A stretch of 64,000 nucleotides of DNA, from positions 159,054,526 to 159,118,525 of the forward strand of contig NC_037673.1 in NCBI RefSeq assembly GCF_003255815.1. Direction: 5' to 3'. A model generated the notes under the pieces. That model was given only the letters and a program-made list of their open reading frames with translations. It did not search any database and was not told where the DNA came from. Below are positions 47,011-60,438 of this stretch, one piece after another. How positions within the stretch are numbered: the stretch's first letter is position 1; each line of letters starts with the position of its first letter. This stretch comes from Theropithecus gelada (lineage: Eukaryota; Chordata; Mammalia; Primates; Cercopithecidae). The position numbers and the translations under genes were made by a program.

Positions 47011-49039
47011 AACAAGTTATGACTAAGAAAGTTCTAGAACTGATGAAAAAATATGCAACTATGTATTCTGGGTTGTTAATAAACCCCAAGTAGAATAAAT
47101 AAAAATTCATAGCTAGACATACTGCAGGTAGCTTTGCAGAAAAAACATGTAGAAAAGCTCTTCAAATAATCCAGAAAGAAAAGACCCCCCTCCCCACGCA
47201 CACACATACACAAAATAACTGAAAAAAAAGAAAGACAATATTTTTGATCTGAGAAATGAAAACCCCTCTAAATTATCAGGTCTGGGGAAGCATTAGAATA
47301 AAACAGCAGTCGCGTTACTCCCCTTTGAGCTAAATAAGTATCTCTTGAAGCCACTTGGGATTAGGGCTAAGCCGTAAAATGCTATATGGACACCGTAACT
47401 CACACCCTATAGTTCAACAATGCATAGACAATCACTTATCAATATTATCTCTGTAAACCAGTGAAAATTCTGGTTAGACAGCTTGGTTTCAGCCCTTTTC
47501 TTGTTCTCTTTGGCTGACTTGCCAATAGCAACAACAAAATCAAAAGAGAGTGAAATAATATATTTAAATTGCTGAGAAAAATAACTGTCTAACGGGATTG
47601 TATACCCAATTTAGGCAAACTGTTCAAGAATAAGGATAAAATAAAGACAACTTCAAATTACTAAAAATAAGGAGTTTCCCATGAATATGCCCTTAGTAAC
47701 TGAATTTCTTTCTAAAAAGAAAAAAAAAAAAATACTCCAGAAAGAGAGATATGATGAGAAAGGGGAAAAATGTTCTGAAATTCAAGAACAAAATAGTAGT
47801 AAAACAAAATAAAAAATATGAGATCAATACAAACAAACATGGAGGGTATAATATATTGGCAGCAGACAGATACAGTAAAAATAGAATGTGACTAAAATAT
47901 AGGTCTAGTGCTATTGGTACAAGAGACGAGCAGAGAAAGGCAGAAACAGCTCAATTTCTTCATTAGTGAGACAAAGGTATTTATGACTTTCTATCCCAAT
48001 GATTTTCCTAGTGGTGAAGGAGACCATGGATGTGGTTCCAGTTAAAACCCAGAGGATACGATGAATGTTCAAAGTATTTATGCTACGTTGGTCAGTTTCT
48101 AGGTGAAAATATATATATATATTGAGCCTTTAAACAACTGCAACCTCCATGAATCATTTTTAAACAAATTCTGTATTCAGGGAAGACACACTTATTCTTG
48201 GTACTAGGGTTCAAAATGGAAAAATCAAATTAAAATCTTCAACAATTTAACCTCAACTGGTACAAAAGAATGACTCACCACATAGGCTGAAGGATAAAGG
48301 AAAGGGGAGTAAAATGATCAGCAGAAAGAATCAACAGAAATGAACATCTTTCATCAGAAAATGAAAATTATAAAAAAAAAAAGATGCTAAATCTTTCATT
48401 TTCTCCCCTAATGATTATAAAACAAATTTTACACTGAGGCCTCGTCACTATTCTCTTATGGAAATGAAAATAAAATTTCTATAGTTGTAAATAGTGTCTT
48501 GGATAGCCTGATACTCTTTACAAAATAGGTGTACTGAGGCATCTGTTGTTGTTACTCACATAGCATTTTAAGGATAGCTCATAAATTAGCAGGGATATTT
48601 CAAAATAGGAAACTGGAGCACTGAACAAAAGCATCAGAAAACAGTAAGCTGTATCAGGCTCATGGAAGTATTTATGGTGAAGAAGTGGTTATGTGTGTGT
48701 TCATCTGACTAAAATTGGAGATGAAACCGAGTGTCTCACTTTTCTATTTTATGTTATAAACTGTACTATGTCGTTGAGAATTTAAGAAGCTTAAGATGAA
48801 TGTGTTGAGGAAGAAGAAGGATATGATGTTTTAATATCTAACATGCTACAGAAACCTGAAATGTGTTAAAATTACACATTACTCTTACCATCTGCTATGT
48901 TCATATAACGTCAAGTGACTATCAATTTTTTTCATACTTGAAATTGTTTTATCCTCCAGTGAGTTCTTGAAGGCAAGAAATAAAAGTGTTTATTGTTTCT
49001 TTGAAACTTACTGAAATTATAACTCCATGAATTGTTTTA
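47011..49039. other. No gene; (TA)n at 48102-48121
   Basis: About 2 kb of unique-looking AT-rich sequence. No coding signal. Confidence 0.45.
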
Positions 49040-49295
49040 AAATAAATTGACATACAAACATATTTATTGGATCACTGCTTATAATAGCAAAAAAAAAAAA
49101 AAAAAATCCCAAAACAAAACAAAACAAAACATAAAATGACTTACATGTTCATGAAAATGATGTAATATGTTTATGCAATAAAATACCACATAGTCTCTGA
49201 GAAGAGTAAAATAATTTAATAAAATTTGATTTGAAGGATTGGTAAGTTGATAAGTGAAAAAAGTTGCAAAATAATAGATATTATACATGTGCACC
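49040..49295 (+). mobile_element. L1ME-like 3' ORF2 fragment
   Basis: 'tgcttataatagcaaaaa', 'aataccacatagtctctg' and 'gataagtgaaaaaagttgca' resemble the end of old L1 ORF2. An A18 run and (AAAAC)n follow at 49089-49131. Confidence 0.5.
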
Positions 49296-49639
49296 CAACA
49301 TTGAGTTTATGTTTTGCAAACTTTTGTTAATTGCTTCCCCAGTGCCTGTTCATCTTCCCTTTTGCAATAATATCCTAAACATTATTTGAAGAAGTCAGGA
49401 AGTGAGTGACTAAAGTCCTAAATTAGTCCCATACTCCTTTCCTATGGCGATTTGTTAACAAATGGACATATGACAAAATTCAGACTATATGTCTCTAAGA
49501 AGACTCAATTGTAGGATTATTGTTGGAAATATTAAATAAGTAAGTATTCTTTTTTTGACTAGATATAGAATATCTATATCTAGAGTAGATATGGTATTGC
49601 ATATGGGTACTAATAGTAGCACTGCCCTGGAACTGATAA
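49296..49639. other. No gene or repeat recognised
   Basis: Includes AGATATAGAATATCTATATCT, a short palindromic patch at about 49561-49581. Confidence 0.4.
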
Positions 49640-50235
49640 TAGTCATTTCACTCTCACAAAGTGAAAGTCTACAAAGAAGGGGCCAACCAGAGTGGAGCTA
49701 ATAAATGGACAGAGAAAAACAGTCTGGACACCCATGTGAGTTACTGGACCAAACCTCAGCTCAAGTTAGTCTCTGTTCCCCACTTGGTTTCTGTTGACAT
49801 CCTGGTGAGGAAGAATGGCGCCTCATTACGGGTGGGCAAGGATGGATGGGAGTTCAGGCTCCCATTAGTCCTCCACTCTTGCCACCCTGGCTGGGAGAGG
49901 CAGGGCTGCCTCACATTGCTCCCCTCATGCTTCTGAATACATCAAGGAGGTAGGAAGTCAAGTATCCTGGAAAGTCATGAAAGCCCAGGTTTCCCACGTG
50001 GCCTTTTCTGATGCCAATCCAACGGGGAAGAGGATGAACAGATTTTTACTGCTGAGTCGGGGTGGAAGTCCAGGCTTACCATGTGCTCTCCACCAGGGGG
50101 AGGAAAGCCTTCAGTCCCCACTTGGTCATCTCTGACACCACCCAGGCAGGAAGGGGAGGGATGTTTCTTCATATCCTGGTAGAATGAAAGTCTAGGCTCC
50201 CGTTCACCTTCACTGAGAGTTTGAGGAGTGAGACC
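49640..50235 (+). repeat. Degenerate ~100-bp tandem repeat, GC-rich
   Basis: At least five diverged units share the order 'gtccaggctccccact' - 'tggcctctctgacacca' - 'ccctggctgggag' - 'cctcattactgctgggt'. They begin near 49755, 49850, 49975, 50065 and 50185. It is much more GC-rich than its surroundings. I recall similar text in dispersed old repeats but cannot name the family. Confidence 0.6.
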
Positions 50236-51529
50236 ACACTTTCTTTTCCTGCGGTAAAATTAAAGTATGGCACTTATTGTCTACATATTTTCTCTATTGC
50301 TAGGCTGCTCTTTTCTGATCTTTGAATGGACAGAATGGGATTTTCCTGGGGCTTTTTTACTCTCATTCATTGACATTTTGGGGTTAGTGACTTTTCCAGC
50401 ACTGAGTCTGGAATAAATGAAGCAAAAGAAAACCAAGAAAATCTACTACCTGTTCCTTGTATCTAATGCTCTTGGCTGGTCTGTCTTCTTCTTTTTATCT
50501 GCCATAGACTTCTTCTGTTGCTTCGTATATAATGTCCATGATTTTTAGCTATAATTAGCAAGAGGACAAGTGAAAACTGCATTTACACCCTGATGTGGAA
50601 GACCCTACTTAATATGATTTTACTTCTAAGTTTATTGGGGTAGTCTTCATTGTCCAGTTTACCTTAATAATTTTTCCATTTGTCTTTGAGTGGCATGCAC
50701 ATTCTTTGGTTGTTGGCTGGAGTATTCTATACTGTCAATGGAACCAATTTTATTATAGTTTTGTTTAGACTTTCTGTATCCTTACAAAATTTTCTCTAAG
50801 GGTATAATTCAAACAGTCTCTGAATCAAACAATAGAACCAAGAAACTTAAGGATGTTGTTCTGTAGCAAAGGGATAAGGTAGAGAAGTTATTATCCTGAA
50901 GACATTTGTGGGTATGGCTTTTGCCTAATGAAGTGAATCCTATTAATACTCAAAGGTGATGCATCAAATCTTTGAGAAAAAAATCATAGATGCAGAAACA
51001 TAGCTTGGAGAAAAAGTGACAGAAACAGTACAAAATGAAAGGGAACTTTTGGAACCCTAAATATTGACAAGCCAGAAACAGGCTAAAGCAAATACTCATC
51101 CAAAAAGTCTGGGCTGCATTTCCTGGCAAAGTGACTTCGATGGCAAAAGTAATTGGCTACTGGGAAGAACCAAAAATTCTGAGGGTGGAGTTGAAAGTTC
51201 TGAAGAATCATTTCCAGGAAGTAACAGGACTAAGTTCTAATCAAGGAACTTCCTACATTTGCCTGGATGAATTTCAAAATTGCTATGGATCTGCGAATCT
51301 GTGCTTCACATTTTCTCCCTTTTGAAACTGGAGTCTATAGTGGTTAGCATCATTTTTTGCTGGGTGTACAGGAGCAGATACTGTATCTATTTCACAGACT
51401 TGCAGGAAGAACTCTATTTAGGGAGCAGCGCATAAGGAGCTTCATGTGGGAGATGCACCCTCATCTGGACTTGATTTAGGTAGGGTGATACTGCAGGTTT
51501 TTCTGACATGGTAATGGGCTAAGATTTGG
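50236..51529. other. No gene or repeat recognised
   Basis: Unique-looking sequence with short meaningless frames. Confidence 0.45.
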
Positions 51530-52015
51530 TGAGGGACTGGGGGACATGGCAGGACGTGAGTGCATTTTGTATGTGGGAGAAACTTAGATCTTTTGGGGCC
51601 AGAGGGTAGACTCTGGCAACCAGCATTTCAGACTTGCTTTCCAGGCAGCCCCTCTCCACCACTGTGGTCTCTCTCGCTCTCTCTTCTCTCTCTCACTCTT
51701 TCTTCCTCTCTCTGTTGGCTTTTATTCTCAGGTAAAACTACATCATAAGCAGCATATGGAGAGCCCTTCATGGTAAGGAAATAAAGTCTCCTGCCAATGG
51801 CCAGATGAGTGAGCCTGGAAGTGGCACTTCCAGATAAGATAGCAGTCTCAATCAGCAGCTTAACTCCAAGCACAGAATCGATGCTGAGTCACAAGCACTC
51901 AGTTAAGCTGGTCTCAGCTTCCTGAGTCTAAGAACCTCTTTGAAATAATATTATTTTATTTGTTTTCATCTGCTCATTTTGGGGTAATTTGTTATACAGC
52001 AACAAATAATACACC
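51530..52015 (+). mobile_element. Old MaLR-type LTR relic with CT microsatellite
   Basis: 'cagcatatggagagcccttc', 'gagtgagcctggaagtggca' and the ending 'tttggggtaatttgttatac...ataataca' match MLT1-type LTRs. A (CT)n-rich patch lies at 51667-51712. Confidence 0.6.
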
Positions 52016-53686
52016 AGACATTTTCGATTTCTATACCCAGAATAATATACAAAGAAGAGTGCAAGACTTTTGTCCGTATACTTATTTCTATGGGACTGTT
52101 CTTATGAGCGTTTTCAAAATAGATATGTGAATCCGCCCCTGAAACTGTCATTACATCTGTAAGTGTAGTTGTTTCCTGAGCAAAAGGCAACCTTTCCCTA
52201 ATTTGGTGGCATGATTCTTTGGGTAAGACATATGGTTACAGCAGAAGTCTGTGAGGTATTGAAAGCTATAGGCCAAACAGTTCTGTGGTTCTGTTTTGCC
52301 TCCGGGGACATTGGTAACTGAAAGAAGTGAAGGGCTAGTCTCTAAACTCACTGTTGCCATGCAACACAGACCATTGGTTTTATCTTTTATTTTCTTATAT
52401 TTTTGTCCATTGCCTCTCAATTGCTGTGCTAAGCTTTAAAAAAAAAAATCAGAAATCCTTCTACATAGGTGTTTGTCTGCTTTTCTTGACAAGCAATAAT
52501 TTGAGGTTCATGTAAGGTGACTCATTTGAGGCAGCCCTTGTTGAATAGCCCAGTGATTTAAATGAGGTCTGTTGGAAATGGATCTTTGGTTCCAAATCAG
52601 TATGCCACTGCATTGTGACTTAGTTTACAGCACTTCTTCCTTTCTTGATTCTCTCTTTCTTTTTCTGAATTCCAATCAGAACAAGAACTAGGGCATATTT
52701 CATAGTTTACAATTAATTCTGATATCTTGAAAGGGTTTTAGAGTGAGGCTTTTTCCGCCTTTGTTTTAAAAGAGAGTAGAGATTGTTACCGTTACGCTTC
52801 ATGTACTTTTATCAAAACAGAGAGCCTAACCTAAATTATCTTTCTGGCAGATATTTCAACAGGCTCTTTTTAATGTTCTACTTGGCAGCATTTGTTTTAT
52901 GGACATACACTGCCCTCTATAAAGATGTACCGCTTATGTTTCCTGGTACAGAGAAATGGAAACAATCTCTATAAGGCACATACACCAAGAAAGTATTTAT
53001 TTAATGCACTGTACTACCTTTTTAGAAAGGAAAATAGACGGCTAGCTATTGATTTTTGTTCTTGTTTTTGCTTTTTGTTTTTGTAATACAGTCTTTTAAT
53101 AGCAATATTCTATCTTCTACTTTGCATCTTTTCTCCACATCTGGCTGTTCACCATTTATCTTCACAATAGATGGAAGAAAAATTTGTAAATCATTTAACC
53201 TTGTTTGCCTAATATCTTTCCTTGATATTATGTATTAGCTTGTGTTACATTAAAAGGCTTTTAATATTATAGACCAGGAAGTACTCGTTTAATTCAGTTT
53301 TCAGAAAGCAGAAGGGGCAGCTACTCTACATCTTAGAAACAGGGAATGGAGTGGTTGAATGTAACTGTGCAATTACATAGCTATGACATCACTATTATAC
53401 TTTATTATGGAAAAGAAAACATGTTACACCATTAGGATATACCTTTTCCTGCCTCTTCTTTTCACTCCTAGTTCTCTTAGGAAACCTAGTTGCCTTTATT
53501 TCCATTGCAAACAGTGGTCAATATCGAAAGTTGGAAGATGTGGGCCTGGATGTCAAAAAAACTTAGCATTCCACTGTGGCACAGGTTTGTCCCCTCCTTT
53601 CCGAGTAGTACTCCTACTGATAATCAGGATCAGAGAGAGAGAAGCCTTCTGGATAGGGTAGACTTCAGGGCATGGTTGTTGGAAGT
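52016..53686. other. No gene or repeat recognised
   Basis: About 1.7 kb of unique-looking sequence; short frames only. Confidence 0.45.
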
Positions 53687-54106
53687 TGTATTAGTCCATC
53701 CTTGCATTACTATAAAGAAATACCCGAGACTAGGTAATTTATAAAAAACAGAAGTTTAATTGACTGACAGTTCTTCAGGCTGTACAGGAAGCATGATGAC
53801 TTCTGGGAGGCCTCAAGAAGCTTTCGATCACGAAGGAAGGTGAAGGAGAAGCAAGCACATCTTACGTGGCAGCAGCGGGAGGAAGAGAGAGAACTAGTGG
53901 GGTGGTGCTACTGGTGCTACTCACCTTTAAACAACCAGAGCTCATGAGAACTCACTCACCCTACAGTACAAAGGGGGATAATACTAAATCATTAACAAGA
54001 ACTCTGCCCCCATGATCTAATCACCTCCCACTAAACCCTACCTTCAGCACTGGGGATTACAATACAACATGAGATATGGGTGGGAGCACAGATTCAAACC
54101 ACATCA
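53687..54106 (-). mobile_element. MST/THE1-type MaLR solo LTR (antisense)
   Basis: Plus strand opens TGTATTAGTCCATCCTTGC and closes TTCAAACCACATCA, both edges of the family in reverse. GAAGT and GCAGT at the edges may be a 5-bp target duplication with one change. Confidence 0.85.
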
Positions 54107-54287
54107 GCAGTTTTCACTCCACATTTTTCTCTGCCTGAGGCCCTTCCAGATATTTCACTAATGAAACAAAATACACCATGACTAAGTACATATTAATAGT
54201 CAAATCTATACTGTAAGGCATCTCCATGTTCTGGGAAACATTCTAAGAATACACAAGGCATATACCATGTGTTAACCACTCATAGGA

Positions 54288-54740
54288 ATGAGGTAGGAGA
54301 CCGGCAAGACTTACTTCCTGGTCTCAACAGGCTAAAAGGAAGAAGCCAGCTGGAACTAGCAAATGATGCCAAAGGCAACCTCTAGTTTTCCTAGCTGCTC
54401 ATCAGCATAAGACACGCCCACCAGCACCATGACACTTTACAAATGCTGTGGCAACACCTGGAACTCCCTTTTCTAGACGTTTCGGAATAACCCTCCCCTT
54501 AATTTGCACGTAATTAAAAGTAGGTATAAATACTGCCAGCCAGGAGCCCCTATGCTCCTACTCTGGGTGCACTGTCTATGGTTTAGCCCTGATCCACAAG
54601 GACCAGGCACCGAGCTGCACACTGCTGCTTCTGCTAACTTGCTTTCTTCCACTGCTGGTTCACTCTTAAATTCTTTCCTAAGCAAAGAACCCACCCAAGC
54701 TAATCCCCACTTTTGGGGCTCACCTGCCCTGCATCAGGAA
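54288..54740 (+). mobile_element. ERV1-type solo LTR
   Basis: 'cccaccagcaccatgacact' then 'acaaatgctgtggcaacacc', a TATA-like GGTATAAATACTG at 54523, and 'ttttggggctcacctgccct' near the end give a promoter-to-poly(A) LTR order. AATAAA at 54746 sits just past the likely end. Probably LTR1-like, not certain. The 73- and 81-residue frames here are incidental. Confidence 0.65.
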
Positions 54741-55055
54741 CATCAATAAAAGAAGAATAATTCTGAATGCCAAAAAAATGCTACTGCTCCCTTTTCCTCA
54801 AACTATCTGTGGTGAAAAGTGAGTGTTTGTTGTTTATTTTCAATTTACAGTTCATTGTATGTGGATTGAATTTAAAAATGTAATTAAAAAATAGTAAAAT
54901 AAACACAAAGACAAACAGAACATACAAGCTTGTTGATATGTTAAAGCTTTTAAACATTTTCTCTCAATGTTTGCATTTATTACAAACTCTTAGGAGTTTG
55001 TGGATGGCATTGGTCCACAAAAGACACTTTGAGTAGCATGACAAGTACTGCTCTG
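54741..55055. other. No gene or repeat recognised
   Basis: AT-rich. Confidence 0.4.
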
Positions 55056-55070
55056 AAAAAGATGATGCAG

Positions 55071-55367
55071 CTGGGTGCGGTGACTCACGCTTGTAATCCC
55101 AGCACTTTGGGAGGCCGAGGCGGGTGGATCACGAGGTCAGGAGATCGAGACTATCCTGGCTAACACAGTGAAACCCTGTCTCTACTAAAAATACAAAAAA
55201 AGAAAAAAGAAAAAAAAAATTAGCCGGGTGTGGTGGCAGGCGCCTGTAGTCCCAGCTACTCAGGAGGCTGAGGCAGGAGAATGGCGTGAACCCGGGAGGC
55301 GGAGCTTGCAGTGAGCCGAGATCACGCCACTGCACTCCAGCCTGGGCGACAGAGCGAGACTCCGTCT

Positions 55368-55415
<48 letters not shown>
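55071..55415 (+). mobile_element. AluY SINE with ~46-A tail
   Basis: AAAAAGATGATGCAG flanks it at 55056-55070 and 55411-55425. CpGs are well preserved, the tail is about 46 A, and the middle linker carries an extra A-rich repeat. Young. Confidence 0.95.
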
Positions 55416-55417
<2 letters not shown>

Positions 55418-55428
55418 TGATGCAGCTG

Positions 55429-56499
55429 GAGCCCCAAGTCGTTTTTTCACAAGGACATTTTCCTCAATTTGTATTACAGCTCAATATTCTTGAAGCATGT
55501 TATATATTCCCACGAGTACTATTGGCTTACTACAGAAGGGACAACTAGGATCTTTACGGCTGTATGTGAAGTTGGAAAAAGCTTCCCATATAATTCTGAT
55601 GGATTCTCCTTGTCCTGCCTTAGAACCATTGTGGTAAGAAACCACAAACAGGTAATGAGATTCTATTCTGTATAAAGCCCTGTACTATACAACTATACAC
55701 ACAAAGACTGTGAGACAGACCTGAACACTATCCATAAATGTGAGAATGGGGATAGCAGTGGGACTCATGCAAAAATAACTAATGATTCAAAGTAATTCAT
55801 AAAAAGTTAATTTGCACATTGGAAGTGCACAGAATAATTATAGTGTCATAGATTTAAATACCAGTTATACCACCTCCTAGTTTTTAAATTTAGATTTATA
55901 ATCTCAAATTTATAGGGTTTTGTGAAAATGTAACTACACTGTTATGGAGGGTTAAACAAAAATAAACTTACGCTAGGGAAGGGGAGAAGTAGCATAAATA
56001 CATTCCTTAGAAAAAGATTTTAAAAGATTAAATTATTTTATGTGACACCTCAGATATAACACCTAGCCTTACTTCCAAAGATGTGTGTTGTTCTGCCATA
56101 TTTATATAAACATTGATAAAGAAAAGGTCAAATGTATAAGTGCCATTACGGATGAATGTGAGATTACATACATAAAGCAAGTAGTACAGGTGATGTCATA
56201 TGGTATGTTTTCAAAACATGGTACCCATGTCTAATTTCATTTAAAGTTTTTCCACCAAGATTAACTAGGTCAGATGAGCTAATTTTATATCCATATAAAA
56301 TAGCACATTGATAAAGCCCTGGTTGCAATTCCATAAATATTTTTTGATGGATCACTCATCACTTCTCATTTTACAAAGTTAGACTAAAAAGATATTTTAG
56401 CACAATTACCTTTCTCAAGATTTGCAAATATTTCTAACATAACTTCAGTTAAAAGAGTAATGACAGAGAAATGTAAGATGGCATAAAGTACTGACAGCC
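55429..56499. other. No gene or repeat recognised
   Basis: Unique-looking AT-rich sequence. Confidence 0.45.
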
Positions 56500-56830
56500 T
56501 AAAACAAAATGCAGCAAAATGGATGGAGCTGGAGGCCATAAATCTAAGCGAATTAACTCAGGAACAGAAAATCAAACCCTGCATGTTCTCACTTATAAGT
56601 GGGAGCTAAACATTGAGCACACATGGACATGAATATGGGCACAATAGACACTCAGGACTACTAGAGGGTGAGGGGGATCGTGAGTTGAAAAACTACCTAT
56701 TGAGTACTGTGCTCACTACCTGGGTAATGGGATCCATACCCCAAACCTCACCATCACACGACATTCCCAGGTAAGAAATCTTGACATATTCCCCTGCATC
56801 TAAGATAAAATTTGAAATTTAAAAACAAAA
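56500..56830 (+). mobile_element. L1 3' end, L1PB/L1MA-like
   Basis: 'aatggatggagctggaggcc', 'tctcacttataagtgggagc' and 'atgggatccataccccaaac' place it at the ORF2/3' UTR end of an intermediate-age L1. Confidence 0.85.
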
Positions 56831-58212
56831 AATGAAAACAGTAAAAAAGTCTCAGAAACTTTAATAAAGCAAATGATAAATAGATTTAATTTTGATTTTT
56901 AAGGCATCCGTTTATTTCTAATATATTTATATAATTATATATATTTCTAATGTTTTAAGTCAATTCTAGGTATATTTCAAAAGAAAAAAGAATTGAGAAA
57001 CTAAAGATGTATGCTAAGAGAAGGAAGATTTTAGTACAGGCTTCTGATGTTCAAAATACCTCTCACATATTTTAAGTAATACAATTTATTCATATGACTG
57101 GCAATTGATCAGGGAAACAGTTATTCAATATTGACCCATTTGGTACAACTTTCTTATTCTGGGCTCATAGCACAAAGAAGTAACATCTGATTATTAACTA
57201 AAAACAAGAAAGTACTGAACAGTATTCATTGTAAAAATGTATTTTTATTTCAAATAAAATTCACCTGCGAAAGTAATTTTTTTGAGGCTTTAAGGAAATT
57301 AGCTGCTTTGGCCAAGTTGGAGTTAAGTGTAGCTTCAGCTTTTGTTATCCCTGTTTCATAAGATCTAGATTTTGTTCATGTGGGTATAGTTAGAAAATGG
57401 GATCTTTTCTCGCACAGGGCACTTAAAGAGAAATAGATACTTGCTTAACAGTAAACATTTAGATGATGACCATAACAAAAGGTCAAAACTTGCTACCAAA
57501 CTAGACTTTGGCATGACAGTCAGTCGCTAGGAGAAAGAAGGGAATATTTACAAGAAATTCAAATATTTCCTTAAGTCCAGGATTATAGGTGGGTAACTAA
57601 GGATGTTTGAATTCTACTTAAGAGACTACATTTAATAATTAAGTGATTTCTAGATGCACCACCACAGTTGCTCAGCTATAAATGTAAACTGGTGTGTACC
57701 TTTTATGGAATTTGAATAGTGAATCATCAGCAGTAGTCTTGCCCCTAAAGACTTTGTTTTGGGGGGAAAAACAAAATCTTTGTTTATAACACATTCATAT
57801 ATAAAATCATTTAGTGGGTCCTAGTTATTTGAAAAACCAGAAAAAAATTTCCTTAGCATAGCTTATTTAGACTATTTAAACGTGATTCACAAATCTCACT
57901 TTACATACACTCTGCTCCCATTCTTCCTTCTTGTGTACTGTCCTGGTGTCTGGGACTTCACTTGGAGAGGTAAACTGACCTCAAATGCCAACTTCATTTC
58001 TTTTTACTTATCTAATCTTAATATGTGTCCATCTGCAAACAATGTCTTCAGTACTTCTAATGTCTAAAATATGTTTGACAATGCAGGCATAATTGCCATG
58101 TTCTAATTCTCTAAATAGAATGTCACAAAGGCCATGTTATATACTTCTAAGTATCTCTCACAGATCTTAGCACAGTGCTATGTCTATAGTTAAGGCACTT
58201 TCACTTATCTCA
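56831..58212. other. No gene or repeat recognised
   Basis: Unique-looking AT-rich sequence. Confidence 0.45.
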
Positions 58213-58223
58213 GGAATACAAGG

Positions 58224-58627
58224 GGCCGGGCACGGTGGCTCAAGCCTGTAATCCCAGCACTTTGGGAGGCTGAGACAGGCGGATCACAAGGTCAGGAGAT
58301 CGAGACCATCCTGGCTAACCCGGTGAAACCCCGTCTCTACTAAAAAATACAAAAAACTAGCTGGGTGAGGTGGCGTCTGTAGTCCCAGCTACTCGGGAGG
58401 CTGAGGCAGGAGAATGGCATGAACCCGGGAGGCAGAGCTTGCAGTGAGCTGAGATCTGGCCACTGCACTCCAGTCCGGGCCACAGAGCGACACTCCATCT
58501 CAAAAAAAAAAAAAAAAAAAACTGCGTGTAGCTGCCCCAACTTGGAGCACCTCTCAAACTTAATGTGTAAGTGTGTTTTCTGGGTGCAATCCTCAAATTT
58601 GGCTCAAATAAGCTTAAAAAAAAAAAA
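58224..58627 (+). mobile_element. AluYR-like SINE with apparent 3' transduction
   Basis: Alu 58224-58501 and an A20 tail to 58521, then 94 bases of non-Alu sequence (58522-58615), then a second A12 tail (58616-58627). GAATACAAGG flanks the whole unit at 58214-58223 and 58628-58637. The Alu has the 'gggtgaggtggcg' and 'gagatctggccactgc' monkey-type variants and lacks a few bases after GGCG. Confidence 0.92.
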
Positions 58628-58637
58628 GAATACAAGG

Positions 58638-58949
58638 AAAAAAATAGAGAAATGGAAGTAATGAAGGGGTTTAAGCAGTATTAAGAAAAGGGAAAGGAAA
58701 GAGGAAGTGAGAAAAAAACAGAAGGCAAGAGAAGCAAAGGAACGAAGGATACAAAAAAAAAAGTAAAAACAAACTTACAAAAAAAAGTATGTTAGAAAAT
58801 AAAGAGTAGTCAACACCTCACACAAGAATAAGGTGCCTATTCCCACCACTTAGTAAAATCTTTATGAGTTAGAGGGTAGAGTACTCATAAGGGTCTTGTC
58901 TCAGTATTGGGGAGTTATTAGCACTAAACTAAACACATCTTAAAAACAA
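58638..58949. other. Purine-rich sequence, no gene
   Basis: A/G-rich patch at 58640-58800, otherwise unremarkable. Confidence 0.45.
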
Positions 58950-59223
58950 GTTGAGTACAGTGCTTCATGTCTGTAATCTCAGGACTTTAGGAGACTGAGG
59001 TGGGAGAATTGCTTGAGGCCCGGAGTTTGAGATTAGCCTGGGCAACATAGTGAGACCCCTTCTCTACAATAAATAAAAAATTATAAAATACCCAGAAGTG
59101 GTGGTGTGTACCTGTGGTTCCAGCTGCTTGGGCAGATGATGCAGGAGGATTGCTTGAGCCTAGAAGTTTGAGGCTGCAGTGAGCTATGATCACACCCCTG
59201 CACTCCAGCCCAGACAATAGAGA
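58950..59223 (+). mobile_element. AluJ SINE
   Basis: Old dimer with 'attgcttgaggcccggagtt' and 'cagtgagctatgatcacac', J-type features. Tail has decayed. Confidence 0.88.
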
Positions 59224-59339
59224 TTAGTGAACTTGAATATATAGCAACAGATAATGTACAAAATGTAACACAAACAGAAAAACAATTTAAAGAAGAAAAA
59301 GTGTATCAGAGAGCTGTGAGGCAACTTTAAGACACATTA

Positions 59340-60438
59340 CATATAAAATTGCAGTCTTCAAAGGGAGGAAAGGAGCAGTAAAATATTTGAAGAAATAATG
59401 TCTCCACATTTTCCATAAAGCTCTATGAACCCTAAGCAGAAGAAACAGAAAGAAAACTCTATGAAAGCACTTCAGAAACAAATTACTCAAATCATGATAA
59501 AACTTTTAATGTTTAAGACTTTTTTTAATTTAAAAAAATGATGAGTTAATTATAGAGGAAAGAAAAGATAAAAAAACAGGATTTATTCTCATAATCAACT
59601 AAGTAAAAAGATAGTAGAGCATTATGTTTAAAGTACTGAAGCAAAATATCTAGCAACTCGAATTTTTTAAAGAGTTAACATAACTTTCAAAAAAAAAAAT
59701 ACCATGAAATTTATCAGACTTAGAAACACGGAAAAAAAATATTTTTTAACAAACCAGTCTTACAAGAGACATTAAAGGAAGTCCTGTGGGCAGAAAAATA
59801 AAAATATCTAATGGAAATATAGAAATGCAAAAGGAGTAAGGAACACTAGAAATAGTAACAAGAAAAAATATATTATTGGTTTTCGTCTTATGTAAATTTC
59901 TTTACAAAGTAAATAACAAAATTTTACACTAAATAACAATGCTTTGAAGTTTTTGTACTACATAAAAGTAAAATGAATGACAACAATAACATAAAAGTGG
60001 GAATTGAGAAGTGAAACTATTTAATGTGAAATTCTTATACTTTGCAAGAAGAAATATAGTATCATTTGAAGACAATCTGTGAAGGGTCCAAATATATATT
60101 ATGAACTCAGCAACTGCTAACTTTGCAAAAGAAAGAGTTACAGCTAAATCAACAATGGAGATAAAATAGATAAATTTAAATTTTTCTCCAGAAGAAAGCA
60201 AAAAAAAAAAAAGCAACATGGAAACGAAGAACATATAAGACATATAGAAAAAAAATAATGAGAAGAGAGATTTAAGCCTAACCATAATAATAATCATTAA
60301 ATATAAATGGTCTAATTAGTCCAATTAAAAGTGAGAGGTTTTCAGATTAGATAGACCCGTCTATAGCCTGCCTATGAGAAGCATTTTCTTGTAAAGACAC
60401 AAATTAGTTAAAAGTTAAAGGATATAAAAAGCTGTATT
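59340..60438 (+). mobile_element. L1ME/HAL1-type LINE (sense)
   Basis: 'agacattaaaggaagtcctg', 'aaatataaatggtctaatta' and 'ttttcagattagatagac' resemble the ORF1-ORF2 junction and endonuclease region of old L1ME elements. Continues after the Alu. Confidence 0.65.
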
